A DNA stretch of 64,000 bases. Origin: Delphinapterus leucas. Lineage: Eukaryota; Chordata; Mammalia; Artiodactyla; Monodontidae. The notes beneath the pieces were generated by a model that had not been told where the DNA came from, searched no databases, and worked only from the letters and a program-made list of their open reading frames with translations. This document shows positions 48,259 to 60,451 of the stretch, one piece after another. Where the stretch lies: NCBI RefSeq assembly GCF_002288925.2, contig NW_022098044.1, positions 11,615,200 through 11,679,199 of the forward strand. Direction: 5' to 3'. The translations under genes and the position numbers were made by a program. Each line of letters begins with the position of its first letter. Within the stretch, counting starts at the first letter, position 1.

Positions 48259-48317
48259 CTCTAGAGGTTTTGAGCCTTTCACATTCTAGTTATCTGAACT
48301 TGTGCGAGTTGCTTAGT

Positions 48318-48775
48318 GTTATGGGTTCAATTGGGTTCCCCCTCAAATTCATTTGTTGCAATCCTAACCCCAACCACCTCAAAATGTGACTTATTTGGAA
48401 ATAGGGTCATTACAGACGTTATTGTTAGGATGTCATAATGGAATAGGTTGAGTCCCTAACAAATACAACCGATATCCTTATAAAAAGGGGAAATTTGTGA
48501 GACATGCACACAGGGAGAATGCCATGTGAACATGAAGGCGAAGATTGGGGTGACATTTCTCCAAGCCAAGGAACATCAAAGATGGCCAGCAAATTGTCAG
48601 AAGCTAAGAGAGAGACACAGAACAGGTTTTCCCTTGCAGCCTTCAGAAGGAACCAGCCCTGCTGACACCTTGATCTGAGACTTCTAGAACTAGTCTCTAG
48701 AACTGTGAGAGAAGACATTTCTATTGTTTAAGCCACCCACTTTGTGGTACTTTGTTTCAGCAGCCCTACCAAATC
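48318..48775 (+). repeat. MaLR-like LTR relic
   Basis: GTTATGGGTTCAATTGGGTT, TTATTTGGAAATAGGGTCAT and GTTTAAGCCACCCACTTTGT follow the layout of a common old mammalian LTR-type repeat; the family name is tentative. Confidence 0.55.
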
Positions 48776-49953
48776 ACTGTTTAGTTCAAGAGAGCCTCAG
48801 TTTCCTCATCTGTAATATGGGGACAACAAGGAAAGAATCCTAACAGCTAACAGTTTTTTAGTACTTATATAGGCACTCTCTCCAGGCCCTTTTCCAATCC
48901 TCACAATAATCCTGTGAGATTGCTGCTGTCATCACCCCCATTTCCTTTTCCAGATGGTGAAATGGGGTACAGAGAGGGTGAGGAACTTGCTCAAGGTAAC
49001 TTAGCAGGTAAGGAACAAAGCCAGGATTCAAACTTGGCCCTCTTAGCTCTGAGCTAACAGCTCCTGAAGACACTTTTGGCAGACTGTTCTGTGAGGCATG
49101 AGCTCCTGGATGGAGCTCAGGAGAGCATCCAGTGAGTAGCCAGTGCTCAGAAAACAGGGGCTATTGTTGTGGGCTTATCTCCGGCACCTGGAGCCTGGCA
49201 CATGTGCAGTATGTGGGACTGAGGTGAACCTCAGTTCTTTGTGTTCTTCATGAACTTCCCCAGGGTGAGTTCACCTTCCCATGAATGACCAACCCTGGTG
49301 CCACTTCTAGAGTGATTGAATTTCGTTTTCTTCTAGTGATTCAGAGAAACAGAAAGTAGCCTGGAGATGTCACAACAAGTTGAAGGGAAAGGGAATGGGA
49401 CTTTGGTGTGCCACACCCATCTCTATGAGTGGATGGCCTGTGGTGGGTCTGGGAGCAAGCTCTCCCTGAGCTCAGTGGACTCTAGCTGGCCTGTCCTTCA
49501 GGACCAGGAGGGTGCCCTGCCGAGCGCCCAGCCAGTGAGGGCCTCCACCCAGGACCCGTCCCCCATTTCCCCCACAGGGCTCCCAAGAGGCAGCTGGTAT
49601 AGAGGAAAGAAGGAGGAATCTAGCCCCCAAATCAGTATGCAGGGAACAGCAGGCAGGACTCAGCTTCCCCATCGTAAGACCAGCAAGGTGTACCAGATGC
49701 CCCGAAGGCTGCTCCCAGACACGAGTCTACGGTTGTCTGATGGCAGGAAGCCTCTTCAGGGATGTGATGGACACACCAACGGGTTTCTCATGCTCTGGTG
49801 CTCCCCACGCATGGGTGGCAGGGAATCTGACATGGCTGGGGTCACAGGTCACAGCTCCGGCAACCAGGGGAGGTGCTGGGGAAGTGTGTATGTGTGTGTG
49901 TGGGGGGGAGGTATATGTATGTTGGCCTGGATGGCATATGGCCCTTCTCTTAC

Positions 49954-50181
49954 CTCCAGCCTGGCCACGGCAAACGGGGTGGCCCCCTCCATGTTCTGAG
50001 CCGTGATCCCGCTGACGGGGGTTCTGTAGTCGGTGATCTCGCTCTCAGGCCGGATGAACTTGTCGTAGAGCACGGTGCCGTGGTAGTCTACGAGGCTGCA
50101 GCGAGCCAAGCCACTCTCCCTGAAGGGCCCCAGCCCCACCATCTCGCAGTCCACGGCCACCACATCTGTGCCTCTTGCCAT
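49954..50181 (-). CDS. ISG20: ISG20, first coding exon (residues 1-76)
   Basis: ISG20 is an interferon-induced 3'-5' exoribonuclease of the DEDDh (DnaQ-like) superfamily that degrades single-stranded RNA and restricts RNA viruses; it acts in nucleus and cytoplasm. This exon runs from an ATG at 50181 to a GTAAGA donor just below 49954 and encodes 76 residues, phase 0. It holds Exo I: the catalytic Asp11 and Glu13 sit in [10 protein letters not shown]. Met14 and Arg53, which contact the ribose 2'-OH in the human structure, are both kept. Arg55 of human (DYRTRVSG) is Pro here (DYRTPVSG). Spliced to 39082-39282 and 37456-37542 the protein is 171 residues with all catalytic positions in place. The ATG matches the human start and the next upstream sequence is a splice acceptor. 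Identification is very secure; expression is inferred. Confidence 0.97.
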
Positions 50182-50500
50182 GTTCCACCGGGACCCTCAG
50201 ATGTGCTGGAGAGGGGGCGGCAGGAGGGGCATCACATGAGGGCCAGCTGAGACCCCAGGCGTCCTCAGCCACCTCCCAGCCAGCCTACACCCTCTGCCCT
50301 GCCCTTTGTCACAAACACCACCTGGCACAGACGGAAGTTGGCCTCTTGCCACCCCAACTGGCTTCTTCAGCCGGCAGTCCCAGGGCCTCTCTCCGGTCCT
50401 GCCCAGCAGCCTCAGGACCAGGATATCCCCTCCCAGCACCTCCCCTGGCTGCTACCCCAGAGAAATGCCTTGAACCCACCACCCTGTCTCCCACTCTTAC

Positions 50501-50580
50501 CGGCCTGCCTCTCCGGTGCCCCTTCTCAGCTACTGCAGTTGCTCTTAGCAGTGACTCATCTCTGACTTCAAGCCGGGAAT
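50501..50580 (-). other. ISG20: ISG20 probable non-coding exon 1
   Basis: On the minus strand the sequence just below the ISRE runs to a strong donor, GCCG followed by GTAAGAG, with the splice at 50501/50500. The acceptor of the coding exon (CTCTCCAG) ends at 50206, giving a short intron of about 295 nt. This fits the known ISG20 layout with an untranslated first exon. The transcription start is not defined by the sequence; 50580 is an estimate. Confidence 0.6.
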
Positions 50581-50700
50581 CCTGACCCTGTTTCAGTTTC
50601 TGGTTTGGTATCAAGTGAAATCAGGGGCGGGAGGCGGGGCACGTGGACTGGGCTGCTTCATCTCCTCGGGCGGCTTGGGAGCTCAGTGTCCCGAGTCAGA
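50581..50700 (-). promoter_or_regulatory. ISG20: ISG20 promoter: ISRE, GC box, E-box
   Basis: Read on the minus strand the region holds GAAACTGAAAC (about 50600-50590), a very good interferon-stimulated response element core of the GAAANNGAAA type. A GC-box run (GGGGCGGGAGGCGGGGC on plus, about 50624-50640) and a CACGTG E-box (about 50640) lie just upstream. There is no TATA box. The human ISG20 promoter is described as TATA-less with one ISRE plus Sp1 and USF sites, so the element set matches. IRF1/ISGF3 control of this whale gene is inferred. Confidence 0.75.
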
Positions 50701-50937
50701 ATTGACCAAGCTTGCCGGCTCCTTGTCTGGGTGTCCCTTTGGCCCTGCCCTCCACCTAATCGCTCAAGCCCTCCCCCTCCTCAGATGACGCAGCTGATGT
50801 GCATGGAGTGGATTGCAACATCTGTCTTTCATTTCTCACCCTCTGCCCGGGGAATAAACATCCCCAGGACTGGAGCCCAGGGAATGTCCCACAACTTCCA
50901 GGGCCACCACCAATCTGACAACTCTGTGAGGTCTTTT

Positions 50938-51112
50938 TTTTTTTTTTTTTAATATTTATTTATTTATTTATTCGGCTGCACCAGGTCTTTGTTGTGGTAT
51001 GCAGGCTCTTAGTTGTGGCATGCGGGATCTAGTTCCCTGACCAGGGATCGAACCCGAGACCCCTGCATTGGGCGCATGGAGTCTTAACCAATGGACCACC
51101 AGGGAAGTCCCC
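50938..51112 (-). mobile_element. Short CHR-type SINE upstream of ISG20
   Basis: Reverse SINE with flanking CTGTGAGGTCTTTT (50924 and 51113). It lies about 300 bp upstream of the ISG20 ISRE. Confidence 0.92.
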
Positions 51113-53490
51113 CTGTGAGGTCTTTTATGGGGGCAGGGAGAGCTGGCTCTTGGGACACTGAGGTTATTGATTGGGAAGGGCAGGAGAAGGTTGGGGTGCA
51201 AGAGGGGCTAGCCCTCACTGCCGACCCAGTAAAGCCCTATTGGCTCAGGGATGCCTCAGAAAGGGTCATTGGTCTGCCCTCGACGTGCTCTGCCTCCAGC
51301 TGGACTGACACTGTTTTGAGGACAAGGAGAAGCAGGCCTGGAGGGAGCCCCACCAGCCCGGCCATATTTCCCAGGGGCAACGCTCTCCCAAGCTAGAACT
51401 TTGACCCCTTAGAACAATGCCTAACACATAGGGAGCACTCAACATTTATTGAATAAATGAATGAGTTACATCCGGGGCAAAAATAGAATCAGCTTTAATG
51501 AGGAAATTGTCCACTATATACTGTGGTGAGTTGAGCGCTCCCATCTTGCCTCCTACCCCAGATCCATATGGAACAAGCTTTGAGCTGTCGAGCTGAATCT
51601 GACAGCCCCCCGTTGTCACAAAGATTTGTGGCTTGGAAAGGAATTTCCCCAGGTTCTCGGTGTTTTCACCAAGTGACATCCAGATTCATTTAACAGACCT
51701 CAAAAAGAAAACCAGATACTGACGTACGTTTAAAGGATAAGTCATTGTTCCTGTTTGTTGCTCAACTGGTGGGAAGTTGAGTTAGAAGAGGTTATTTGGG
51801 GTTCCCATTCTGAATGAGCTACTTTTTCTTGAATTCAGCCTGTCTGGGAATTTTTTGTTTCTCAAATGCATAAAGGATTGTCACCCTGATTTAGGGGGAG
51901 ATGAAGCAAAATTCCCGTTACTTTAAATGAACATGCATTGAAAAGGTAACCCCCTAAAGATCCAATTGGAGGTTTCTGTTTCTACAGTCCCCGTAGGACC
52001 CCATGCACCCTCTGGTGATCGGCCCACATCAACATCCCCACTACAGGCCTCACCCCCTCTCTTCCACTGGCCACCTCAGGACTCAGACAGAACACGTACT
52101 CACCCCTGCGATTCTTTTCCCCACGGGTCCTAAACCTGCTCCGTGGTCAACTCCAAACCTGCATCTTCCAGTCTTCTCTGCATTTCTCCTTTTCTACCCA
52201 CATCCTACCCCAGTCCTCACCTGCCCTACCTCCATCTTCATGCCCTGCTCTAAATTATCCTTCAAATCTTACCAGATTAAGTTCTCCAAAATCGAATCTC
52301 TTACACTGTCATGGCACTTTGCTCAAGAACCTAGTGATTTCCTGCTGTCCAAAAAAAAAAAATAAACAAACCTCAACTCCCACACAGTCCCCAAGACGCT
52401 CTTACATCTGTCCCACCTGCCTTTCCAATCTCATCTTGCACCACTATCCAATCTAAGACTCTTTTTTAGGTTTTGACCTAAATTGATGGCCTTCCATGTG
52501 TTCACATGTTGACTCCTTCAGAAGAGATCAGTCTTTCCATAATTCATTTATCACGTGCTAAGCCCTAGGGTTAGCAGGGGTATAATCAGGTCTGCGCCTT
52601 CAGGTCAAGGAGATGTACAGTCGTGCTACAAGGTCAGCCCCTGTCCCACACCTTCAATTAGCACCCCCTTCTCACCTCCTTCCTGCACACTGGCTTCTTC
52701 TCTGTCCCCAGAGCCTGGGCATTTGCTGTGCCAGTCTGGAAAGCTCTTCCTCCAGGTTATCTATCCAGTTTTCTCCCTTTCCCTCAGGTCTCCCACCAAG
52801 GCCTTTCTTGGCCTCTATTTAAAACTACACCCTCATCCCCTTCCCAGGTTTCTTCTATAAGAATTGATGCCATCTGAGATACCACATATTGTACTTGTTC
52901 ACTTACTGTTCCCCCTCCCACTTGCACCTGGAACCCTGCCTGGATCACACTGAATTTTTTCAAATGTATTGTGCGCTGAGGTTGGACACAAACATTGGTG
53001 AGTAACAGCCTAGGAGAGGAATCCCTGACCCCAGCCAGGGGGATGGGATGGGGATTTCCTAGTGGGGATGCTTCCCAGGTTTAATTGGTGTCACTCATTG
53101 GCCAGACCAATCCACAAATTTCCTTGGGTAAGGGGGAAAGTGAGTCATTCAGGGCAAACCTCTCAGCCTTACAAGACACGCATCCTGCCAGTTGGCCCAC
53201 CTGCAGTGCCTGTAGCAGGTTGAAGGCTGCCACTGTATGGCCTTCTCTGAACCCCCAGCATAGGACACAGGCCGAATGGATGAATCATAACGGTGGGTCA
53301 GATACCTCTCCCTACAGGCAACCTGCCCTTTGAAATCCAGCTCAACTGTCTCCAACCTCAGCTGGTCACGTACCCCTAAAATGTGTACGTGAATTTCTAA
53401 ATTATATACCACAGATGGAAACACCTCAGTCAAATATCGGCAATTTAATGTGGTTCAACTTAAAACATGTCAAACTGTGCTATGGAATAC
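51113..53490. other. ISG20-AEN intergenic
   Basis: Upstream of ISG20. Nothing coding. A short MIR-end-like block lies near 51410-51450 (ATTTATTGAATAAATGAATG). Confidence 0.45.
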
Positions 53491-53694
53491 TGTTTGTTTT
53501 TTTTTTGTGGCTGTGTCGGGTCTTAGTTGCAGCACACGGGATCTTAGATGAGGTGTGCGGGCTCAGTAGTGGCAGCGCGCGTGCTTAGTTGCCCTGCGGC
53601 ATGTGGGATCTTAGTTCCCCAACCAGGGATTGAACCCGTGTCCCCTGCATTGGAAGGAGGATTCTTAACCACTGGACCACCAGGGAAGTCCCTG
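53491..53694 (-). mobile_element. CHR-type SINE
   Basis: Reverse SINE with the usual ACTGGACCACCAGGGAAGTC end and T-run start; flanks GGAATAC and GGGATAC fit a short duplication. Confidence 0.85.
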
Positions 53695-53699
53695 GGATA

Positions 53700-54650
53700 C
53701 ATTTTTTAAAACATAAAAAAGAATGTGTTAAACTATATACCAATAAATATGTGAAAAAGATACTCAACATTACTAATCATCAGGGAAATGCAAATCAAAA
53801 CCACAACGAGGTATATCACCTCACACCTGTCAGGACGACTATTATCAAAAAGACCACAAATAACAAGTGTCGGTGAGGATATGGAGAAATTAGAACCCTT
53901 GTGCACTGTTGGTGGGAATGTAAAATGGTGCAGCCACTGTGTAAAACAGTATAGAGATTCCTCAAAAAAATGAAACACAGGGAATTCCCTGGCAGTCCAG
54001 TGGTTAGGACTTGAGCTTTCACTGTTGTGGGCTGGAGTTCAATCCCTGGTCGGGGGAAACTAAGATCCTGCAAGCCAAGGCGCGGCCAAAAATAAATAAA
54101 TAAACAAACACAATTACCATGGTCCAGCAATCCCACTTCTGGATGTATACCCAAAAGAATTGAAAGCAGGGTCCTGGAGAGACATAGAAGCATTACTCAC
54201 AATAACCAAGAGGGAGAAGTAACCCAAATGTCTGGATGGATGAATGAACAAAAGGTGTCATATACATACAAATGAATTATTATTTAGCCTTAAAATGGAA
54301 GGAAATTCTGACACATACTACAACCTTGGGGACAAACTCTGAGGACATTATGTTAAGTGAAATAAGCCAGACACGAAAAGGCAAATACTGTAGGATTCCA
54401 CCTACATGAGGTACCTAATCAAATTCATAAAAACAGAAAGAACGGTAGTTGCCGTTGGAAGGAGGAGGGAATGAGGAGCTATTGTTTAATGAGTATAGAG
54501 TTTCAGTTTCGCAAAATAATACAGTTCTGGAGACAGGTTGCACAACATTGTGAATATGTTTAACACTACTTAACTCTACCCTTAAAAATGGCTAAGATGG
54601 TAAATTTTATATTGTGTATTTTATATTTAAAACTAAAAAAAGTTTTTAAA
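53700..54650 (+). mobile_element. L1 3' region, old
   Basis: L1 ORF2-end and 3' region motifs in sense order (GCAAATCAAAACCACAACGA, TGCACTGTTGGTGGGAATGT, TATACCCAAAAGAATTG), diverged and interrupted by a short SINE. Confidence 0.8.
53981..54106 (+). mobile_element. Short CHR-type SINE inside the L1
   Basis: GGAATTCCCTGGCAGTCCAG start and AAATAAATAAA tail, with AAACACA-type flanks on both sides. Confidence 0.88.
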
Positions 54651-54734
54651 CATAAAGTAAGTATATACCTTCAAAGAGAAAGAAGTTTAATAAACTTGTG
54701 CTCTATACTAGGGCAGTTATAAAATTTTCAAAAA

Positions 54735-54965
54735 TAAACTATAGTGGGAAGCAGCCAAAAAGCACAGGGAGATCAGCTCGGTGCTTTGTGACCATCTAGA
54801 GGGGTGGGATAGGGAGGGTGGCAGGGAGACGCAAGAGGAAGGAGATATGGGGATATATGCATATGTATAGCTGATTCACTTTGTTATAAAGCAGAAACTA
54901 AGACACCATTGTAAAGCAATTATACTCCAATAAAGATGTTATAAAAAATAAAGGAAAAAAAATAA
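54735..54965 (+). mobile_element. L1 3' end
   Basis: 3' UTR end with AGCACAGGGAGATCAGCTCG and CTCCAATAAAGATGTTA followed by an A-rich tail; nearly the same as the end of the L1 at 44400-44640. Confidence 0.85.
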
Positions 54966-54999
54966 TAAACTATAAATTCTGTAGTATTTTCTTGCTACA

Positions 55000-56792
55000 T
55001 CCCAAAGCATCATCTTGAAAGCCGCCCACCTCAAAGGTCAAAGCAGCCAGCAAGACTCAGCACCCCAGCATCACCACCATCCCTCCCCCAAGCCACCCTC
55101 CCACCCTAGCTGAAGAATTCAAAGAAAAGGCCACTTCACCCACTTTCCAATTGAGTTTTTTTCCAGGTTTTACAACAAAGCTGATTTTAAACCCAGTACA
55201 TCTCCCCACTGCTAGCAGTTCCATCCTTCCTCAACCCACAGACCAAAGAACCAAAGCTACTTCTCAACTGTGAGTGTGGCGTCAGCTACGGACGTTTAAG
55301 GAAACTAGAACAAAGTCCTGGAGCCAGGCGAGGCGTGGTCAGTGACTCAGCCAGCTCCCAGAGCAATCTGCGGCCCTGCTTTTGCAGTTGCATGGTTTTA
55401 GTGTCTCTCCCTTCCTGGCCCTGCTGCTTTACTCAGACTCACGTGAAATCCAAGCATCACGGGGAACGGTGAGAGCCCGGAACCTCTGAGTTGTCCTCAG
55501 CAGCCTGTGCCCCACCTGCTGGAACAGCCACGAGGACAGTCCTGTCTGGGTCAAAGCCACTCAACCTGAGGGTGTGTTCAGGTGTTACCCGGAAAGCCCA
55601 ACACTGATCCTTAAAGAAAACACAGCCAGTCCGGCTTACTAGGCGCCAGGCACTGGGCCAAGCACTCAGCACTTCATCCTCCTAACAACCCTGTGAGGTA
55701 GGTGGTGTTATTATCCCCATTTTACAGATGAGGGAACAGACTCAAGAGTGAAGTCACACACTTGCCTAAGTCTCAAAGCTATTGAGTAGTGAACAAAGAT
55801 GGGGCTCAAAGGTTCTGTGTGACCTGAGCTCCGGGTTACCCCAATACCCCCAAACTGTCCCTTAGGAAACAAGGAAAGAGGGGTAGGGGATGAATCCTGA
55901 CACAGAACATTTTTAGAAATCTGGAGAAAACCCAGCCACCAGTGATTGGGGGCACCCACCCGAGTGCAACAGCTGCACAGCTGTCAATGCCCGGCCCGGC
56001 CCCAGCGGACCCGCCCTCTGCTCCCCTACAGACCCATGGCCTTGCTCTCAATAAATAAAGATCCCTGTGGGCAATTCTGCACAGAGGTCCCAGAATTCAA
56101 ACCGCTGTCTTGTCTCTCAGACTTTTGCTTAAGAGAGCCTAGCGTTGGGTGGGCAGGAGGAATGCCTGACTTGGGTCAAAATACATATGCGAGTCTCCAC
56201 CCAAAGCTCATCTGCCTTCCCTCCTCCCAGAATAGTGCCTGGTGACTTCTGGTGGCAAGTGAAGACCCAGCTCCCCACGAGCTGAGGTCTCTGCTATTCC
56301 ATTGTAGCCTGGCAGCTCCTACGATGGCTACAACCAGGGTTCCAGTCCTGAGAGAAAGGGACAAAATGACCCTTGAGTGACCTTAACTCTGTAGCTTCAG
56401 GGAGTAGTTATTCTCCTGAAAATGACTGTGGAGGAAGAGGTAGATGGTGACAACAGGAAGAGAGCTTTACCCCAGGTCACTGGGGCAAGACAAGGGAATT
56501 CTTGAATAGGGACACCCACCCCACCCACCCCCAAGGAGGGAGAGATCATCCCTTTAGACAGCACAGCCTGGGGGTGGGGAGTCTGCTGGCGCATCCCCTA
56601 CTCCTGCTAGGCTCAAGCAGCTAGCCCACCTGCCATTTTCATGGTGCCTATAAAGTGCCATCAGCAAAACCACAGAATCGGGGACTGTGCTGTGGGCAGA
56701 TGGTCCCAACACTTTAGGCCCTGGGGGACACTGGTGGCATCCGGCCCCAGCCACTCTCCTGGTCCCCGCTCTCCAGTGGAGCTTCCCCTCCC
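55000..56792 (-). other. AEN 3' UTR and AEN-ISG20 spacer
   Basis: Sequence after the AEN stop. I find no canonical minus-strand AATAAA in about 55000-56792, so the transcript end is not placed. A MIR-like block (about 55670-55810) falls within it. No open frame here resembles a known protein. Confidence 0.4.
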
Positions 56793-57029
56793 TCACTCCG
56801 TTCTGCCCAGTGCCTCTCCTGTTCCTCTGCTGGTGCCCTGGGCCAGGTCCTCCGGCCAGTACTGGTCCTCCATATACTGCTCCATGTCTGTGCTGCTGTC
56901 GGGCTCTCTGTCCTCAGGGTGGGGTTGGAGGCTGCTGGCCTCCTGCTGTTCCCACTGCACCTCCACCAGCCGGTAGAGCTCCATGGCCGTCACGGCGTCT
57001 TCCACCGATGAGTGCCCGTGCTGGCCCAC
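56793..57029 (-). CDS. AEN: AEN, last coding exon (residues 239-316 and stop)
   Basis: Acceptor CCGCAG ends at 57030 and the frame continues [20 protein letters not shown]. This is Exo III, with His244 and Asp249, completing the catalytic set. The acidic tail ([18 protein letters not shown], then QYWPEDL) is characteristic of AEN and absent from ISG20. The stop is at 56795-56793. The tail is close to human up to a slightly shorter and divergent last ten residues. No disruption is seen, so the gene appears intact. Confidence 0.96.
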   Translation of the reverse strand: MGQHGHSSVEDAVTAMELYRLVEVQWEQQEASSLQPHPEDREPDSSTDMEQYMEDQYWPEDLAQGTSRGTGEALGRTE

Positions 57030-57265
57030 CTGCGGACGAGAGCCCACGCATCACTGCCTGTAGCCCTGGTGGGAGCCCAGCGGCCCGGGCTGGATCCTGG
57101 CCCAGAGATGCATACTCTCAGAATGCGGGTGTATAGCCTGGTACAGCGAGAAGGGCATGGGTCCTAGTCACACAGACAAGCGCTAGAATCCCAGCTGTAC
57201 CACAAGCCTAGCTTCTTGAAGTCTGTTTCCTCAAATAGAAAACCCGGTTAAAAATCCCGGCTTCA

Positions 57266-57500
57266 GGGCTTCCCTGGTGGCACAGTGGTTAAGAATCCGC
57301 CTGCTAACACAGGGGACAGGGGTTCAAGCCCTGGTCAGGGAAGATTCCCACATGCTGCGAAGTAACTAAGCCCATGCGCCACAACTACTGAGCCTGAGCT
57401 CTAGATCCCGCGAGCCACAACTACTGAGCCTGCGTCCAGCAACGAAGACCCAATGCAGCCTAAAATAAATAAATAAAATAAGTAACTTTATTAAAAAAAA
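57266..57500 (+). mobile_element. CHR SINE in AEN intron
   Basis: Full SINE with duplication AAAAATCCCGGCTTCA / AAAATCCCTGCTTCA on its two sides. Antisense to AEN. Confidence 0.93.
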
Positions 57501-57870
57501 AAAATCCCTGCTTCAAAGCCTTGAGGAGCAGATGGAATTATGAATGTGAAGCACAGCAGGAGCAAGAGTGATCAGCTGCCCCTGACCGAAGGCTGCAGGA
57601 GATGGGGTTCTACATGCAAGCGTGGGGACAGAGCCAGGAACTGGGTGGGAGACAGATCTGAAAGACAGCAGCCCGGGAGGGTGTGGCTGGCTGTCACAAA
57701 GCACTGGGGAAGGAGGGCGACGGAGAGAAAAAACCCAGGGCTGTGTGGACATGCGGGAGCCCCAGGACTGGGACTGGCAGGCTGGAGGCACAGCCCACGG
57801 CCTGTCTGTGGCCAGGCCAGCATGGAGGCCAGGCCTTTTAATCCCCCAGCCCCCCTGCACCACCACGCAC

Positions 57871-58071
57871 CTGGATTTTCTTGTGCAGCAGCTGCAGGGC
57901 CAGGTCCTTAAGAGAGACGCGGGTCCGGGCGTGGAGGCTGGGCTGGCTGAGGAGGCTGGGGACATAAGTGGTGTCCCGGGTCTGGCCCCGAGGGTGGATG
58001 TACTTGAGGGCCTGGAAGTCATTGTGCAGGGCGTGCCCCACCAACACCTTGCCCTTCAGGAGCTTGAGGAT
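57871..58071 (-). CDS. AEN: AEN, middle coding exon (residues 172-238)
   Basis: 201 nt, 67 codons, phase 0, acceptor TTCACAG ending at 58072 and donor GTGCGT from 57870. It begins [18 protein letters not shown] with Exo II Asp189 and ends [11 protein letters not shown]. The exon is the same length and phase as ISG20 39082-39282. The upstream intron is 2.4 kb. The downstream intron (57030-57870) contains a full CHR SINE. Confidence 0.97.
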
Positions 58072-58079
58072 CTGTGAAC

Positions 58080-60451
58080 AGAGGAGGAGTCGGGAAGGCC
58101 CCACTGTCAGGTGGGCACAAGACACATCCTGACACCCTGACCAGTGGGTGTGGGGACCCCTCTGGAGTGAGGCAGCGCAGAGGGGTGACCACGGGCTCCA
58201 CTGTCAACCAAGTTGCCCCGAGCTTGAATCCAGACCCTCTACTCACTACTTGCTATAATCAGGGGGCCGTTTAAGCTTCCCCCACATCTGCAAAACAGGA
58301 AAGTTGGCGACGGCATTGGTGGGGTGGTAGTGAGCATTAAGGGGCTCTTGGATGGGTAAGTGACCCCATACAAGCACTCTTTCCTGCCGGCACAGGCTCT
58401 TCTCTCTCAGCCCGGAAGACCTCGCCAGCCCCCCAGCACCCCCCACCCCCATCAACTCCTCTCATGGCAGGTCTCAGCTTACACATCAGCAGGCCTCCCC
58501 CAACGCCATCAGGACCCCCGCTGTTCTCTCCTTCGGGGGATTCACCACATTTTCTAAGCACACATTCAGCTCCGCGTGGCCTGTCCGGCTGCCCTCCACT
58601 GTGAGCTCATGGTAACACGCAGGAACCATGTCTGCCTGGACTAGTGATGCTCTGTGCCAGCTCAGCACACAGGAGGGTGTCAGGGTGAAGTCCCAGAACT
58701 GTGCCAGGCAGTGGAGACATATCACCAACGGCAGCTTTTACAGCATTAATGGAACGGTCCTTATCTTCAGGATTCTATCCCTTTGCCCCTCTGCTGTACA
58801 GGACTCCCGCTTCTCACCCTCGAAACATGCTCTCTGGCTCAGCTCTCACCAGCTACACAATGCGCGCCTCTCTTTCCTGCCTCCCGCCGTCCTCAGGCCC
58901 TAGGGAGGACATGTCCAGGGCCACGGGCATCTCCTTATCACCCGCCACCAGCCTCCCACAGCTGCCTCTGCTGGTGATGCATGGTTTATCGCTAAACTCA
59001 GCCTTCACGGCATATGGATAAGGTGCATTTAGACTTTAGTGGTAGGGACGGGCCACCCCACTCTAGTCACCACCCCCTCATAACACACACACACCCCAAC
59101 ACAAGCCACGTGGTGGGAAGGCACCCAGCACACTCCACACTGGCTCCGAGTCCAGGCAGATCCAATGTGGTCCAGCTCTTGGCAGGCTGAGGGAAGCAAC
59201 AGGGAGCTGGAGGGTTCACCACCTACCTCCCTTCCTGCTGCTTCTATTCCTGATCAACCTGCTTGATAAATAACCTTTTGAAAGAAATCCTTAGGGTGTA
59301 TCTTATGTGAAAAAGGAAGACACAAGATGACTTATATTAGTATTTCCTAAATGCACCTCATCCCAAGAATAAACCAGAAATGTTAAGTAGTTCTGCTACA
59401 ACGCTTGGTTTGAAAATGCAAAATGTTCCAACACGGTTGATATATTAGGATGTGACTTGAGAATAATGCAAATTTCGCCCTTGAGAAACAGAAGGGCGAA
59501 AGTGAATGCAGAAACATCACCTAGCTGAGCAGAGCCACTGGGGAATCCAGAAAGCACCCACGCCTTTCAAGTCTACCAGCCAGCACAGTTCACCAGTGTG
59601 CTGCCCGCACCTGGCTTCCCACTTCCTGACTTCAGGTAATTCTCTCAACCCCTCCCACAGTGCGAGCCGCCACCCCCCTGACACCCACTTCCCCGAGCGC
59701 TCCAGGTCTTTTCAAGGCAGAGTGCTGTACTTACGCATTTCTCAACCACTCAATCTATGCAAAACTGTGCTCCCACTGTTATTAGGTTTCTATCTTTTTA
59801 TTTTTGGGGTGTCATTAATGAAGTTTTTTGGGCATTGTGTCCCTAACCCCTTTTCCCCATCAGCTCTGGGGTTTTTATCGTGCAAGTTTACACAGTATGA
59901 CGGTTTTTAGGAACACACACCTCAGAGTCCTCCCAAGGCCTAGAGACCTGCAGGATCAGAATCTCTATGGAGGGATCTGAGGACAAGGATCCAAGATCAT
60001 TAATAAGGATTAAGGTGTTTCCTATGCTCGAGGATGTTTGGGAATTCCTGGCATGTCAGTGTGGTCCCAACACTAATTTTTTTCAAAGCAATGAAAAACT
60101 AACATTAAAAAAATACCAAAACATTTAACACCTGAAGGTGACAGCACTGTGAGCCTTACAAATTTTAGGCAGACACATAGTGCTTTCATAACAGAAAAGA
60201 AGCTGTTTCGCATCTTACAGTTGGCGCGGCCTCTCCATAAACACTATCACGTGGGACACCCCAGCACCCCTTCCACGCAGGTAGGGCAGGATTTCTATTC
60301 ACCCTTTTCTATGGAGAGGAAACCCACTGTTTGGAGAAGTTAAGTAACTTCCCAATGGTCTCTCGCTTGTAGTGGCTAAGTGTTGACTCAGGCCCGGGGC
60401 TGCTCTTCCCAGCCCATCACACTGCCCCCAAGCCCCCAGCCCTGCCCTCAC
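58080..60451. other. AEN intron 2
   Basis: No exon between the two coding exons. MER5-like trace near 59930-60060 and a MIR trace near 60290-60370. Confidence 0.5.
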
